Assembly (NCBI GenBank): GCA_015490995.1
Contig: WFWT01000128.1
Span: 1 to 64,000, forward strand
Source of the DNA: Anaerolineae bacterium
GTDB lineage: Bacteria; Chloroflexota; Anaerolineae; JAADDB01
Length of the DNA: 64,000 nucleotides
Direction: 5' to 3'
Shown: in pieces, positions 7,974 to 16,396 of the stretch
How the letters are laid out: each line of letters opens with the position of its first letter
How positions within the stretch are numbered: position 1 is the first letter of the stretch
Translations under genes and position numbers: made by a program
Notes under the pieces: generated by a model
Database searches by the model: none
What the model was told of the DNA's origin: nothing
The model's input: the letters and a program-made list of their open reading frames with translations, nothing else

Positions 7974-9587
7974 TTAACGCAGGCCGGCCAGTTCCTGGAG
8001 CATCCGCCAGTTGCGGAGGCGCTCTTCATTGGCAGCCAACAGGGTCGGGGACGGGTTGCCTTCCTTGTCAAACTGCTTGGCGAAGCGACCCTCCGTGCGG
8101 GCGAAGGTGATGAAATTGTACACCTCGCCCGTCTTGGGGTCGCGATACCAGTCCTCCTTCACGGCCGGGTTACCCTTCAGGCTCAAGCGCTCACGAATCG
8201 TCTCGCCCTTCCGCGGGTCGTAGATGAAGAGCGGAAAGGTGCGGGTATCCACGGCTAACCGCGCCTGGTGCGCGGACATCTCATCACCGACGCCGTGCTC
8301 GGGCTGGCAGGTGGTGTAGCAGATGATGACCGAAGGCCCTTCGTAGGAGGCCGCGTCCAGCACTGCCCGGTAGAAGTGGTTGTAGTGGGCAGGTGTCGTC
8401 TGAGCGATGAACGCGTCCGGGTGCATCATCAGGATGCGCCCGATCTCCTTGCGGGCCTCCTGCTTGCCCTGGATGGCCTTGCCAAAGGGTGCCATCTTGG
8501 CCTCCTGCCCCATGAAGGAGGCGGTGCTCGCCTGCCCTCCCGTGTTGGAATAGACCTGGGTGTCCAGCACGAAGACGTTGATGTTCATACCGGAGGCGAG
8601 CATGCGGCTCAATGCCTGGAACCCAATGTCGAACATCGCCCCATCGCCGCCGATCACCCACAATTGCTTGTCCTTCCACCCCATCTGGTCCCACCGGGCG
8701 CGCACCCCCATGGCAAAGGTGGCCGCGTTTTCGAACAACGAATTGCTCCAGGGGGTCAGGAAGGGGTTGTACGGATAGGTGGAACCGTATACCGTGTTGC
8801 AACCGGTTGCCGCGATAAGGCCGATGTTCTCCCGACCGTACACAAACCCCAGGGCGGCCAGCAACATGCGCAAGGCCGTGCCCTCACCACATCCCGCGCA
8901 GGACCCCGCCCCACCGGTGTACAGGAGGGACTCCTCGGCCAGCATCATGTCGATGAGCACCCGTTCGTTGATGAACCGCTTGGGGGTGGGGGGCAGTTTG
9001 CGGAAGAACTCGATGGCCTTGCGGTATGTGGGTACGGTATCATCCGCTTTCTTGATCATTTTGAGCGCGTTGTACCCCAACTCGTGGCAGACCTGCACGC
9101 ATTCCGCACATCCCTTGCACTTGGTGGGATCGATGAAGATGCCAAACAGGCCTCCCGAACCGGGTTGTTTCTTCTCGTAGGTCTTGTAATACTTAGTGGT
9201 CACCGTGAAGTGCCGCCGCAACGTCTCCCGCTCCTCCTCCGGCACTTCGGCCAGCTTCGCCTCCAGCACCTGGGGTTCCACCACCTTGCCCAGGATGGCG
9301 GTGTCCGGACACTCGGTAACGCACGTCATGCATCCCACACAGTTTTCGGGGATGAACTCCGGGATTTCAGGGGCAATGTAGGAAAAATCCCGGTAATAAG
9401 CGGTGCCTGCGGGGATCAGACTGCGGGCAACGTAGGGATCGGCCGGCAATTCCTCCGGCCCCCAGCCCTCGTTGTAACCTCGGATAACCTGCTCAAAAAA
9501 CTGGTCAAAGTCTATAACCTCCTGGGGAAGTTTGCCCTCCCCTTTCGCCAACGCGCGAATATCAACGACATCGGTTGTGATGCCCAT
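7974..9587 (-). CDS. 2-oxoacid:ferredoxin oxidoreductase, ferredoxin plus TPP (beta) subunit
   Basis: 537-residue subunit of a pyruvate:ferredoxin oxidoreductase-type enzyme, which decarboxylates a 2-oxoacid to acyl-CoA and reduces ferredoxin. The N-terminal half has two [4Fe-4S] motifs, CVGCMTCVTEC and CKGCAECVQVC. The C-terminal half binds thiamin diphosphate: GAGSCAGCGEG (with cysteines for a further cluster as in NifJ), the IGGDGAMFDIG Mg/TPP motif, and TYPYNPFLTPWSNSLFENAA, which is NifJ-like. Order and content equal domains V-VI of single-chain PFOR. I start at ATG 9587, with GGAG 6 bases before it; ATG 9611 lacks a site. It lies 49 bases downstream of the alpha/gamma gene. Pyruvate is the likeliest substrate but is not proven. 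Confidence 0.9.
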   Translation of the reverse strand: MGITTDVVDIRALAKGEGKLPQEVIDFDQFFEQVIRGYNEGWGPEELPADPYVARSLIPAGTAYYRDFSYIAPEIPEFIPENCVGCMTCVTECPDTAILGKVVEPQVLEAKLAEVPEEERETLRRHFTVTTKYYKTYEKKQPGSGGLFGIFIDPTKCKGCAECVQVCHELGYNALKMIKKADDTVPTYRKAIEFFRKLPPTPKRFINERVLIDMMLAEESLLYTGGAGSCAGCGEGTALRMLLAALGFVYGRENIGLIAATGCNTVYGSTYPYNPFLTPWSNSLFENAATFAMGVRARWDQMGWKDKQLWVIGGDGAMFDIGFQALSRMLASGMNINVFVLDTQVYSNTGGQASTASFMGQEAKMAPFGKAIQGKQEARKEIGRILMMHPDAFIAQTTPAHYNHFYRAVLDAASYEGPSVIICYTTCQPEHGVGDEMSAHQARLAVDTRTFPLFIYDPRKGETIRERLSLKGNPAVKEDWYRDPKTGEVYNFITFARTEGRFAKQFDKEGNPSPTLLAANEERLRNWRMLQELAGLR

Positions 9588-9636
9588 GGCACACTCCTCT
9601 TCGGTATGCATTTACTCACCGGTTGGTAGGTTGCTT

Positions 9637-11589
9637 TCACATGGTCACAGCTTCGCCAAAAATAATACCTTGCGGGATCTCGAAGACCTCCTTGTAGCCC
9701 CGTTCCACGGCCCGCATGTTATCGCGCACCACCTGCTCGCCGCGCTTGCCGAAGTACTTGCGCAGGGCTTTTTCCACACCCTTCATCACGTCGTCATACG
9801 TCATCTTATAGCGTTCGGCAAAGGGCGTGATGCGCAAGAAGACGCCGAGGAGCACAATGCCCGCCATCCGGATACGCAGGTCGGGGCGGGTGGCAACCTC
9901 CTCCGCGATCTTGAAGGTGTCCAGCGCGAAAACCCGCGCCCGTTTTTCCCGGATGAGCCGCTTGGCATACTCGGGAATGCTTGCCCACACCTCTGCCGGG
10001 TCGGTCTTGGCGGACTGGAGAAAGATAAGGCCTCCCTCCGCAAGCCCGGCCAGGGGATTGCCGGTGTACAGCGCGTTCACGTCGTTCAGGGCAACGAATT
10101 CCACGTACTTGAGCTCACTGTGAACACGGATGGGCTCTTCCGCCACGGTGAGGTAGTAATTGGTGGGCAACCCCTTCTTCTCCGAACCGTACTTGGGATA
10201 CGCCTGAACGTAAAGGTTGAACACATCACCCAGAACCGTGGCGATTACCTTATTGGTGGTCACCGACCCATAGCCGCCCACCGAATACCCGCGCAAGGAG
10301 AACGCCCCGCGCGGACGTACGTCGGGATCCTCCTCGCGAGGGAGGGCCAACGCATGCTTGATGCCAAGGCAGAAGAACCGTTTGCCCTCGTCCGTGGCCA
10401 TGTTTTTAATGGCCGCCACGAGGTCACCGGGCCGGACATCCCGACTGCCCAGGCCGGCTGCGCCTGAGTAAATGGTGGGGATGCGAGTGATCTCGGGGTA
10501 ATGGTCTGTGCCGATGAGCGCGTCTGCAAACGCGGCCTTGATCTCCATGGTGAGCGGGTTGGACTGGGCCAACGGATTATCCATCCGCTCCAGGACGGTG
10601 AAGGCCTTCACATGAGCTAGGGCCTCCACCAACTCCGGCCCCGGGAAGGGGCGGAAGACGGTCACGTGGACCACGCCCACTTTCATCCCCAGGTGTTCGC
10701 GCACCCAATCCACCGTGGGCATCGCCGTTTCCATCATGCTACCCATGCCCACCAGGGCGTATTCCGCATCCTCCATGCGGTACAGGTCAATCAGCCCGTA
10801 ACGCCGTCCGGTGAGGCGGTAGAATTCCGCCATAGCCTCCAACAGGGCAGGTTTTACCCGTTCGTAGAAGACCCGTTGGGCTATCTTGCCCTTCATGTAC
10901 GCGTCCTGGTTCTCCACCACACCGGACATAATGGGATTTTTGGGGTCCATGTAATTGATGAGCTTTTCCTGAGGAGCGCCCACGAACTCTTTCATCAGCT
11001 CGAGTTCGGGAAGACGGACATTCTCCACTGTGTGGGTGGTGAGAAAACCGTCTTGCACGTTGAGAAAGGGGGTTTGGGAGGCTTCGGCGGCCCGCCGTGC
11101 AATAAGGCACAGGTCACCGGCCTCCTGCGCGTTGCGGGCAAAAACGATACCCCAGCCCGTGTCCGCCACCGCCATGACGTCGTCATGTCCGGCGTGGACG
11201 TTTAGGGCCTGGCTGGTTAATGCCCGCGCACCGATGTTGAACACCACCGGCAATCGCTTGCCCGCAATGGTGTACAGCACCTCCTTCATCAGGATCAAGC
11301 CCTGACCGGACGTGAAGTTGGTCACCCGACCACCGGCCAGCGCGAACCCTTCGGCAGCGGACGCCGCGGAGTGTTCTGATTCTGGTTCCATAAACACCAA
11401 GGGATCGCCCCACAGGTTCCGCTGACCGTTGGCCACCGCACGGGCGTACTCCACTCCCATGTTGCTAGAGGATGTGATGGGATAAGCACATGCTCCCTGG
11501 GAAATGTTGGTCTCTACCCAGACCACGGTGCCCGTGCCATCGGTGGTGGTAGGAATACCCGGGTATGGGAACTGCCGTTCGTTGGACAT
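9637..11589 (-). CDS. 2-oxoacid:ferredoxin oxidoreductase, fused alpha and gamma subunit
   Basis: 650-residue partner of the beta/ferredoxin subunit. The N-terminus is the pyrimidine-binding domain with ACAYPITSSSNMGVEYA and FMEPESEHSAASAAEGFALA. A transketolase-C-like domain II follows, then from about residue 440 the gamma domain with SVGGYGSVTTNKVIATVLGD. This corresponds to domains I-III of NifJ-type PFOR. ATG 11589 is chosen because GGAGG lies 6 bases upstream. The frame stays open to another ATG at 11688, which has no ribosome binding site and would run across the leader hairpin. The gene has its own predicted promoter at 11712-11740. Confidence 0.9.
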   Translation of the reverse strand: MSNERQFPYPGIPTTTDGTGTVVWVETNISQGACAYPITSSSNMGVEYARAVANGQRNLWGDPLVFMEPESEHSAASAAEGFALAGGRVTNFTSGQGLILMKEVLYTIAGKRLPVVFNIGARALTSQALNVHAGHDDVMAVADTGWGIVFARNAQEAGDLCLIARRAAEASQTPFLNVQDGFLTTHTVENVRLPELELMKEFVGAPQEKLINYMDPKNPIMSGVVENQDAYMKGKIAQRVFYERVKPALLEAMAEFYRLTGRRYGLIDLYRMEDAEYALVGMGSMMETAMPTVDWVREHLGMKVGVVHVTVFRPFPGPELVEALAHVKAFTVLERMDNPLAQSNPLTMEIKAAFADALIGTDHYPEITRIPTIYSGAAGLGSRDVRPGDLVAAIKNMATDEGKRFFCLGIKHALALPREEDPDVRPRGAFSLRGYSVGGYGSVTTNKVIATVLGDVFNLYVQAYPKYGSEKKGLPTNYYLTVAEEPIRVHSELKYVEFVALNDVNALYTGNPLAGLAEGGLIFLQSAKTDPAEVWASIPEYAKRLIREKRARVFALDTFKIAEEVATRPDLRIRMAGIVLLGVFLRITPFAERYKMTYDDVMKGVEKALRKYFGKRGEQVVRDNMRAVERGYKEVFEIPQGIIFGEAVTM

Positions 11590-11636
11590 GATCATCCTCC
11601 GTGTACCAATATCCACACCTCGCCATCGCCAGACAG

Positions 11637-11665
11637 ACAAAAGCCCCGCCACCGAGGTGGGGGGC
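11637..11665 (-). terminator. Terminator-like hairpin in the por leader
   Basis: On the minus strand GCCCCCCACC, two bases, then GGTGGCGGGGC is followed by TTTTGT. The stem is about 10 bp with one bulged C. It lies downstream of the predicted por promoter and 48 bases upstream of the por start codon, so it may act as an attenuator. Alternatively it may simply end murA transcripts. Confidence 0.6.
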
Positions 11666-11711
11666 ACTTCCTCGTGCAGGGACGTCATATTTATCGATAT
11701 GCTCGCTCCAG

Positions 11712-11740
11712 ATTATACGCCAGAAACAGGGGGAAGGCAA
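11712..11740 (-). promoter_or_regulatory. Predicted sigma-70 promoter of the por genes
   Basis: TTGCCT (11740-11735), a 17-base spacer and a perfect TATAAT (11717-11712). Transcription would begin near 11705 and reach the hairpin at 11665 after about 40 bases. Confidence 0.7.
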
Positions 11741-11796
11741 CTTGCTACAGACGATAACGGGATCGTCACACGGAGGCCCGAGGAGGGGGCTCTGTC

Positions 11797-13080
11797 CTAG
11801 TCGGGGAGCCGCTCTATGTGTGCGCCCAGAGGGCGTAGCTTTTCCTCTATACGTTGATAACCCCGGTCGATCTGTTCAATGTTGTGGATGATGCTCTCCC
11901 CCTCCGCGATGAGCGCGGCGATCAGGAGGGCCATACCGGCTCGGATGTCAGGGCTGGACAGGATCTGCCCATGAAGACGGGCTGGACCGCTGACCACAGC
12001 CCGGTGAGGGTCGCACAGGATGATGTGAGCTCCCATGCTGATCAGCTTGTCCACGAAGTACAGGCGACTCTCGAACAGCTTTTCGTGGATTAGAATGACC
12101 CCTTCGGCCTGCGTCGCCACCACCAGCGCGATGCTCATCAGGTCGGCCGGGAACATGGGCCAAGGCGCGTCGTCCACCTTGGGGATCGCGCCGCCCACGT
12201 CCGGGATGATACGCAGTTCCTGGCCGTCCGGCACCACCAGGGCGTTCCCATCACGAATAACATGCACATTGAACCGCCGCTCAAAAACCCAGAGGATCAT
12301 CTGGAGATCATCGAATTGCACAGGCTCGATGCGGATCTCCCCAGGGGTAATGGCCCCTAACCCCAGATAACTCCCGATTTCTATGTAATCCGGCCCAAGG
12401 GTGTACTCTGTTCCGTGCAACCGGTCCACGCCGTGGATGGTCAACACATTGCTACCGATCCCCTCAATCTGGGCTCCCATCCGATTTAACAGACGACAAA
12501 GGTCCTGGACGTGGGGTTCGCACGCGGCATTTCGGATGACCGTTGTGCCGGGTGCAAGCACCGCAGCCATGATGGCATTTTCTGTAGCTGTGACACTGGC
12601 CTCGTCCAGGAGAATACTCGCGGCGCGCAGGCCGGAGGTGCGGAAAACAAAGGTCCGGTTAAAGGTGATCTGGGCCCCCAGGTGTTCCAGGGCCAGAATA
12701 TGGGTGTCAATACGACGCCGGCCAATGACATCACCTCCCGGTGGGGGCAGCTCCAGATGCCCTACGCGCGCCAGGAGAGGGCCGGCCAACAAGATGGACG
12801 CGCGAATCTCTCGACAGAGGGCCGGATCTAACCGTCGCGCCTGGACGTCTCGCGCTACCAGGCGGACGCTGGAGGAGCCGATCCAGGTCACGTCCACGCC
12901 CAGGTGGGACAACAGGGCCAGCATGGTTTCAACATCTCCGATCCGGGGCACGTTGTGCAGGATAACGGGGTCCTCCGTCAACAAGGTCGCGCTCAGTGCC
13001 GGCAACGCAGCGTTCTTGTTGCCGCTGGGCCGAATGGTGCCGTTGAGAGGATATCCCCCTTCGATGCGGAAATGTGCCAT
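11797..13080 (-). CDS. murA: UDP-N-acetylglucosamine 1-carboxyvinyltransferase, Asp-type active site
   Basis: First committed enzyme of peptidoglycan synthesis, transferring enolpyruvate from PEP to UDP-GlcNAc in the cytoplasm. It is 427 residues with the usual two inside-out alpha/beta domains. The N-terminal [11 protein letters not shown] holds the substrate lysine (Lys22), and FPADLMS holds the catalytic Asp. The active-site loop reads [14 protein letters not shown]: Asp117 replaces the usual Cys. The same natural exchange is known in mycobacterial and chlamydial MurA and makes the enzyme insensitive to fosfomycin. The gene follows the SAM hydrolase gene by 19 bases and is followed by the por promoter. 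Confidence 0.93.
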   Translation of the reverse strand: MAHFRIEGGYPLNGTIRPSGNKNAALPALSATLLTEDPVILHNVPRIGDVETMLALLSHLGVDVTWIGSSSVRLVARDVQARRLDPALCREIRASILLAGPLLARVGHLELPPPGGDVIGRRRIDTHILALEHLGAQITFNRTFVFRTSGLRAASILLDEASVTATENAIMAAVLAPGTTVIRNAACEPHVQDLCRLLNRMGAQIEGIGSNVLTIHGVDRLHGTEYTLGPDYIEIGSYLGLGAITPGEIRIEPVQFDDLQMILWVFERRFNVHVIRDGNALVVPDGQELRIIPDVGGAIPKVDDAPWPMFPADLMSIALVVATQAEGVILIHEKLFESRLYFVDKLISMGAHIILCDPHRAVVSGPARLHGQILSSPDIRAGMALLIAALIAEGESIIHNIEQIDRGYQRIEEKLRPLGAHIERLPD

Positions 13081-13099
13081 ACGTCACCTCAAGAGCGTG

Positions 13100-13900
13100 T
13101 CAGTGTTCCCGCCAAGCCCGAACAGGATCCCCTGTCTGGACGTGCCACTGAGCCGCTGCGTTCCCTTCTCGCAGGGAAAATTCTAGGGTATCGTTGCTGC
13201 CGATAAGGGCCAGCGGTTCACCGACGGCCACATCGCCGTATGTCCGTTTCAGGCCGCGCAGTTGTTGTTGTCCTATGCGGAATACCCACCCGTTCGGATC
13301 GCCGCCCAGCATTTCGGCCGGAATGTTGGTCACGATGTTACCAAAACGATCTACGTGAATGACCATCCCCTCAATTGAGCCGTCGGGCAACACGCGCGCT
13401 TCCGGCCAGGAAAGACGCACGATCTCCTCCGGTGCCAGGGGAGTGCCCAGCGCGTGCAACGGTACCCCGCGGGCAATGTAGGCCGCCACCGGTGCAAAGA
13501 TGTCCCGACCGTGAAATGTGCGGCTGACCCGGTCCAACCAATATGTGGGATTGTTCAGATGCACGATCTCTTCCGGAGGGTCATACTTGAGCACCGGCGT
13601 GAGCAAGCCGTTGTCCGGGACGACGTAAACGGCTCGCGCAGTACGCACGGCCAGTGCCCGGCGCTCAGTACCCACGCCGGGATCCACCACCACAACGTGA
13701 ATCGTCCTTTCGGGAAAGTAAGGCACCAAACTGGCCAGAAGATAAGCGGCCTCCCGAACGTTCTGCGGGGGTACTTCGTGGGTGATGTCCACCACCCGCA
13801 CGTCCGGGGCAATACCCAGGATGACGCCCTTCATCGCTCCCACATACTGATCCTGGGTGCCGAAATCCGTGGTCAACGTGATAATGCGCGGCGTGCTCAT
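13100..13900 (-). CDS. S-adenosyl-L-methionine hydrolase (adenosine-forming), DUF62 family
   Basis: 266-residue protein of the SAM hydrolase/fluorinase fold, which splits S-adenosylmethionine with water to adenosine and methionine. Motifs are TTDFGTQDQYVGAMKG, the DPGVGTERRA loop, GRDIFAPVAAYIA, HVDRFGNIVTN and near the end GSNDTLEFSLREGNAA. No fluorinase-specific loop is evident. Start is ATG 13900, with AGGAG about 11 bases upstream; an ATG at 13966 would add 22 unmatched residues. It ends 19 bases before murA and probably shares its transcript. Confidence 0.88.
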   Translation of the reverse strand: MSTPRIITLTTDFGTQDQYVGAMKGVILGIAPDVRVVDITHEVPPQNVREAAYLLASLVPYFPERTIHVVVVDPGVGTERRALAVRTARAVYVVPDNGLLTPVLKYDPPEEIVHLNNPTYWLDRVSRTFHGRDIFAPVAAYIARGVPLHALGTPLAPEEIVRLSWPEARVLPDGSIEGMVIHVDRFGNIVTNIPAEMLGGDPNGWVFRIGQQQLRGLKRTYGDVAVGEPLALIGSNDTLEFSLREGNAAAQWHVQTGDPVRAWREH

Positions 13901-14048
13901 GGGCTTTCTTTCTCCTGTTTCCCGTGCCGGGGTGTGGTCCTTCCCCACTTCTCTCGTGCCCGGCAATGGGATCCGGGGTCACCATAGGGTATGCCAGGAC
14001 CAGGGGAAGATCAAGTGACGCTCCCACCAGGGTAAGCCGGCAAGCCCC

Positions 14049-14090
14049 GGGGCCCTGACACCCTCCCTCTTGGCGGTCGGCCAGGGCCCC
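14049..14090 (-). terminator. Hairpin after the thiamin operon
   Basis: GGGGCCCTG and CAGGGCCCC (9 bp) enclose 24 bases in the 218-base gap between thiW and the SAM hydrolase gene. There is no T-run. It is plausibly the end of the thiamin operon transcript. Confidence 0.4.
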
Positions 14091-14118
14091 AGGACACGCT
14101 GTGTTTGGGAGAACAGGC

Positions 14119-14613
14119 TTAGAGCTCGATGATGCCGGCCGCCTGTAACCCTCGCAACGCGATGAGCGCGACGATGGTGCCGATAAGCGTGCTGAGGAGG
14201 AAGCTAAGCACAAGTACACTCAACGCCATGGTCTTGTTCATCACCACCGGCGCGAAGATCAGCCCGCTGAAGAGGGCAGCGATGATACCTGTGCCAACGA
14301 CCTCACCGGCCGCAGCTGCGAAAATGTTACGGGTGTACCGGTAAGCATACCCACTCAGGAAGGCCCCGATCATCCCTCCGGGAAAAGCGAGCGGGGTGCC
14401 CACGCCAAGCGCGTTACGAATCGCGCCGATGATGGCAGCATTGGCAACAGCCCACCACGGGCCCAACAACACCGCGCCCAGAACGTTGACGAAGTGCTGG
14501 GTTGGATTGACCTTGGCAATGCCCACCGGAAAGGACGTCAGGGGCGCCAACGCAACCCCGATAGCGACCAGCACAACGGCCTGGGCTACCAGACGGGTCT
14601 GCACTTTACTCAT
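14119..14613 (-). CDS. thiW: ThiW, predicted thiazole-uptake ECF substrate-binding protein
   Basis: 164-residue membrane protein with about five helices. VALAPLTSFPVGIAKVNPTQ and HFVNVLGAVLLGPWWAV are the ThiW signature. ThiW is an S component of energy-coupling-factor transporters thought to import the thiazole precursor of thiamin. GGAGG lies 9 bases before ATG 14613. It is the last gene of the TPP-riboswitch operon, 84 bases after tenA. It has no ATPase of its own next to it, so it probably shares the EcfA-EcfT module encoded upstream in the same operon. Confidence 0.85.
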   Translation of the reverse strand: MSKVQTRLVAQAVVLVAIGVALAPLTSFPVGIAKVNPTQHFVNVLGAVLLGPWWAVANAAIIGAIRNALGVGTPLAFPGGMIGAFLSGYAYRYTRNIFAAAAGEVVGTGIIAALFSGLIFAPVVMNKTMALSVLVLSFLLSTLIGTIVALIALRGLQAAGIIEL

Positions 14614-14697
14614 CGGTCTTCTCCTCCATGACCATGCCGGTATATCCAAACCGTTCCGGGCAAGGGAACGCGTGCTATGGGGCCTCTCTCACCCCGA

Positions 14698-15324
14698 CTA
14701 TTCTTCAACGTCCCACGCGGATTGGAAGAAGTCCCGTTCGCACAACATAGCGTAGCGGTATGTCTCCCGCACCAGCGGGATATCGGTGGCGAAGCGGTCC
14801 ACGATAGCCTCCAGGTGACGGGCCAACGCTTCAAAGTCATCGCTGCTGTAGGTGCGAATCCAGTCCGCATAAGCGTGCTGGGGAATGCCATCCCGGGCTA
14901 ATTGCTGTCCCAGCCAGGCATAAAGGCGCATACATGGGGACATCGCCACGGCAGTGACGCCCACGTCATAGTGCCAGGCCGTGGCCAGCAAGAAGTCGGT
15001 GTACCGACGAGTGACAGGACTGGGGCGAACTGCCTGCAAGTCCACACCCCAAGAGGCCGCGTAGGCTTCGTGAAGCTTGCGTTCTTCCAGAACCCCGGTG
15101 GCCAGCTCGTGGAAGGTGCGGAACGCTTGCCAATCCGGTGCTTTGGCAGCCGCAATACTGTAAGCACGGGCGAAGGCCTCCAGGAAGAACGCATCTTGTC
15201 CCACGTAATAAGCGAATTTCTCCCGGGCCAAGGAACCGTCCTGAATTCCCTGCACAAAGGGATGTCTCAGACAGGCGTCGGCCAGATCCCGATTAGCGTC
15301 CCACAACATGCGCGACAAGCTCAT
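14698..15324 (-). CDS. tenA: TenA family aminopyrimidine aminohydrolase (thiaminase II)
   Basis: 208-residue all-helical enzyme that salvages the pyrimidine part of damaged thiamin (amino-HMP to HMP). The catalytic Cys is present at residue 131 (SPCMRLY), so this is the TenA_C type. Asp44 (YYVGQDAFFLEAFARAY), Tyr108 and Glu196 (CERDFFQSAW) match known active-site positions. The gene lies 64 bases after thiL in the TPP operon. Start ATG 15324 gives the normal family length. Confidence 0.92.
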   Translation of the reverse strand: MSLSRMLWDANRDLADACLRHPFVQGIQDGSLAREKFAYYVGQDAFFLEAFARAYSIAAAKAPDWQAFRTFHELATGVLEERKLHEAYAASWGVDLQAVRPSPVTRRYTDFLLATAWHYDVGVTAVAMSPCMRLYAWLGQQLARDGIPQHAYADWIRTYSSDDFEALARHLEAIVDRFATDIPLVRETYRYAMLCERDFFQSAWDVEE

Positions 15325-15388
15325 GGTTGCCCTCCTCCATTCGTGGATGGTGATACCGACCTCTTTTCGGCTGTCGGTCGCTTCTGCA

Positions 15389-16396
15389 TCAAAAGTGTCG
15401 CCACCCCTGCGCGGTAAGAGGCACCTCCTTCCCGTCGGGAAGGACCAGCCAATGCCCTGCGGAAGCGGGCAGGATCTCGCCGATGACGGTGATCGGTGTG
15501 CGGGTGATGTCCGTTACCTGCCGTTGCAGGATCGGCACCCCCTCCGCTCCCGCGGTGAAACACAGTTCATAATCTTCCCCTCCCGTCAAAGCCCATTCCC
15601 AGGCCGGACGTCCGGTGTACGCTGCCACCTGACGCGCGGCTGCAGAAAGGGGAAACCGTTCCGCCCAGAGGCGAATGCCCACCTCGCTGGCGTTGCAGAG
15701 GTGCATGACATCGCTACTCAGCCCATCACTGATGTCAATCATGGCTGTAGCCTGCCGGGAACGCGCGATGAGGCGTCCCTCGGTCAAGCGGGGGCTCGGG
15801 GTCAGATGACGGGACAACAAGTACGCGCGCGCCGCGTCCGGGACGGTGATTTCCGGGTGGAGGATAAGGTGTAACCCCAGTGCCGAATCACCCAGCGTGC
15901 CGGTCACAAGCACCTGGTCACCAGGACGCGCGCCGGAGCGAAGCAACACCTCGTCCTTGGCCACAGTGCCGAGCACGGTGATGTCGATAAAGATCCCGTC
16001 AGGAGAACGTGCCATGTTACCCCCCACCACAGCGGCCCCGACACGTGTGGCCTCTGCGTGCAGGCCTTCATACAAAGCTTCCACCCACGCAACCTCCAGG
16101 TCCTGGGGAAGGGCCAGCGAAGCCAGGACAAAGGTAGGCGTGCCCCCCATGGCAGCAATATCACTCACGTTGATGGCCAAAGCCTTCCGTCCCAGCTGGT
16201 AGGGTGTGATAACCTGGCGGAGGAAGTGAACCCCTTCCACCTGACTGTCCACCGTAGCCAGCAGCCATTGGTCCTCCGCCACCTGGAGGACAGCTACGTC
16301 ATCCCCAATGCCTACTACGACCCCCTTGTGAGGCGTTTTCACCAGGGCAGCTAATCGACCGATCAGCCCAAATTCCCCCACATCGCCTACTTTCAC
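15389..16396 (-). CDS. thiL: Thiamine-monophosphate kinase
   Basis: Phosphorylates thiamin monophosphate to the active cofactor TPP. The 335-residue protein shows GIGDDVAVL, the double-Asp motif near the N-terminus; AINVSDIAAMGGTP; VVGGNMARS; and IDISDGLSSDVMHLC, all standard ThiL sites. I assign a GTG start at 16396, which overlaps the stop of the thiE-thiM gene (GTGA) and has AGGAGG 6 bases upstream. Longer in-frame starts would add about 54 residues with no similarity. The gene completes the pathway fed by the upstream fusion protein. Confidence 0.93.
   Translation of the reverse strand: MKVGDVGEFGLIGRLAALVKTPHKGVVVGIGDDVAVLQVAEDQWLLATVDSQVEGVHFLRQVITPYQLGRKALAINVSDIAAMGGTPTFVLASLALPQDLEVAWVEALYEGLHAEATRVGAAVVGGNMARSPDGIFIDITVLGTVAKDEVLLRSGARPGDQVLVTGTLGDSALGLHLILHPEITVPDAARAYLLSRHLTPSPRLTEGRLIARSRQATAMIDISDGLSSDVMHLCNASEVGIRLWAERFPLSAAARQVAAYTGRPAWEWALTGGEDYELCFTAGAEGVPILQRQVTDITRTPITVIGEILPASAGHWLVLPDGKEVPLTAQGWRHF

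Noticed and set aside
8268-9629. 453-codon open frame on the plus strand opposite porB
   Set aside because: It lies fully antisense to a protein with clear iron-sulfur and TPP motifs. Its translation is low in recognisable structure and typical of a shadow in GC-rich DNA.
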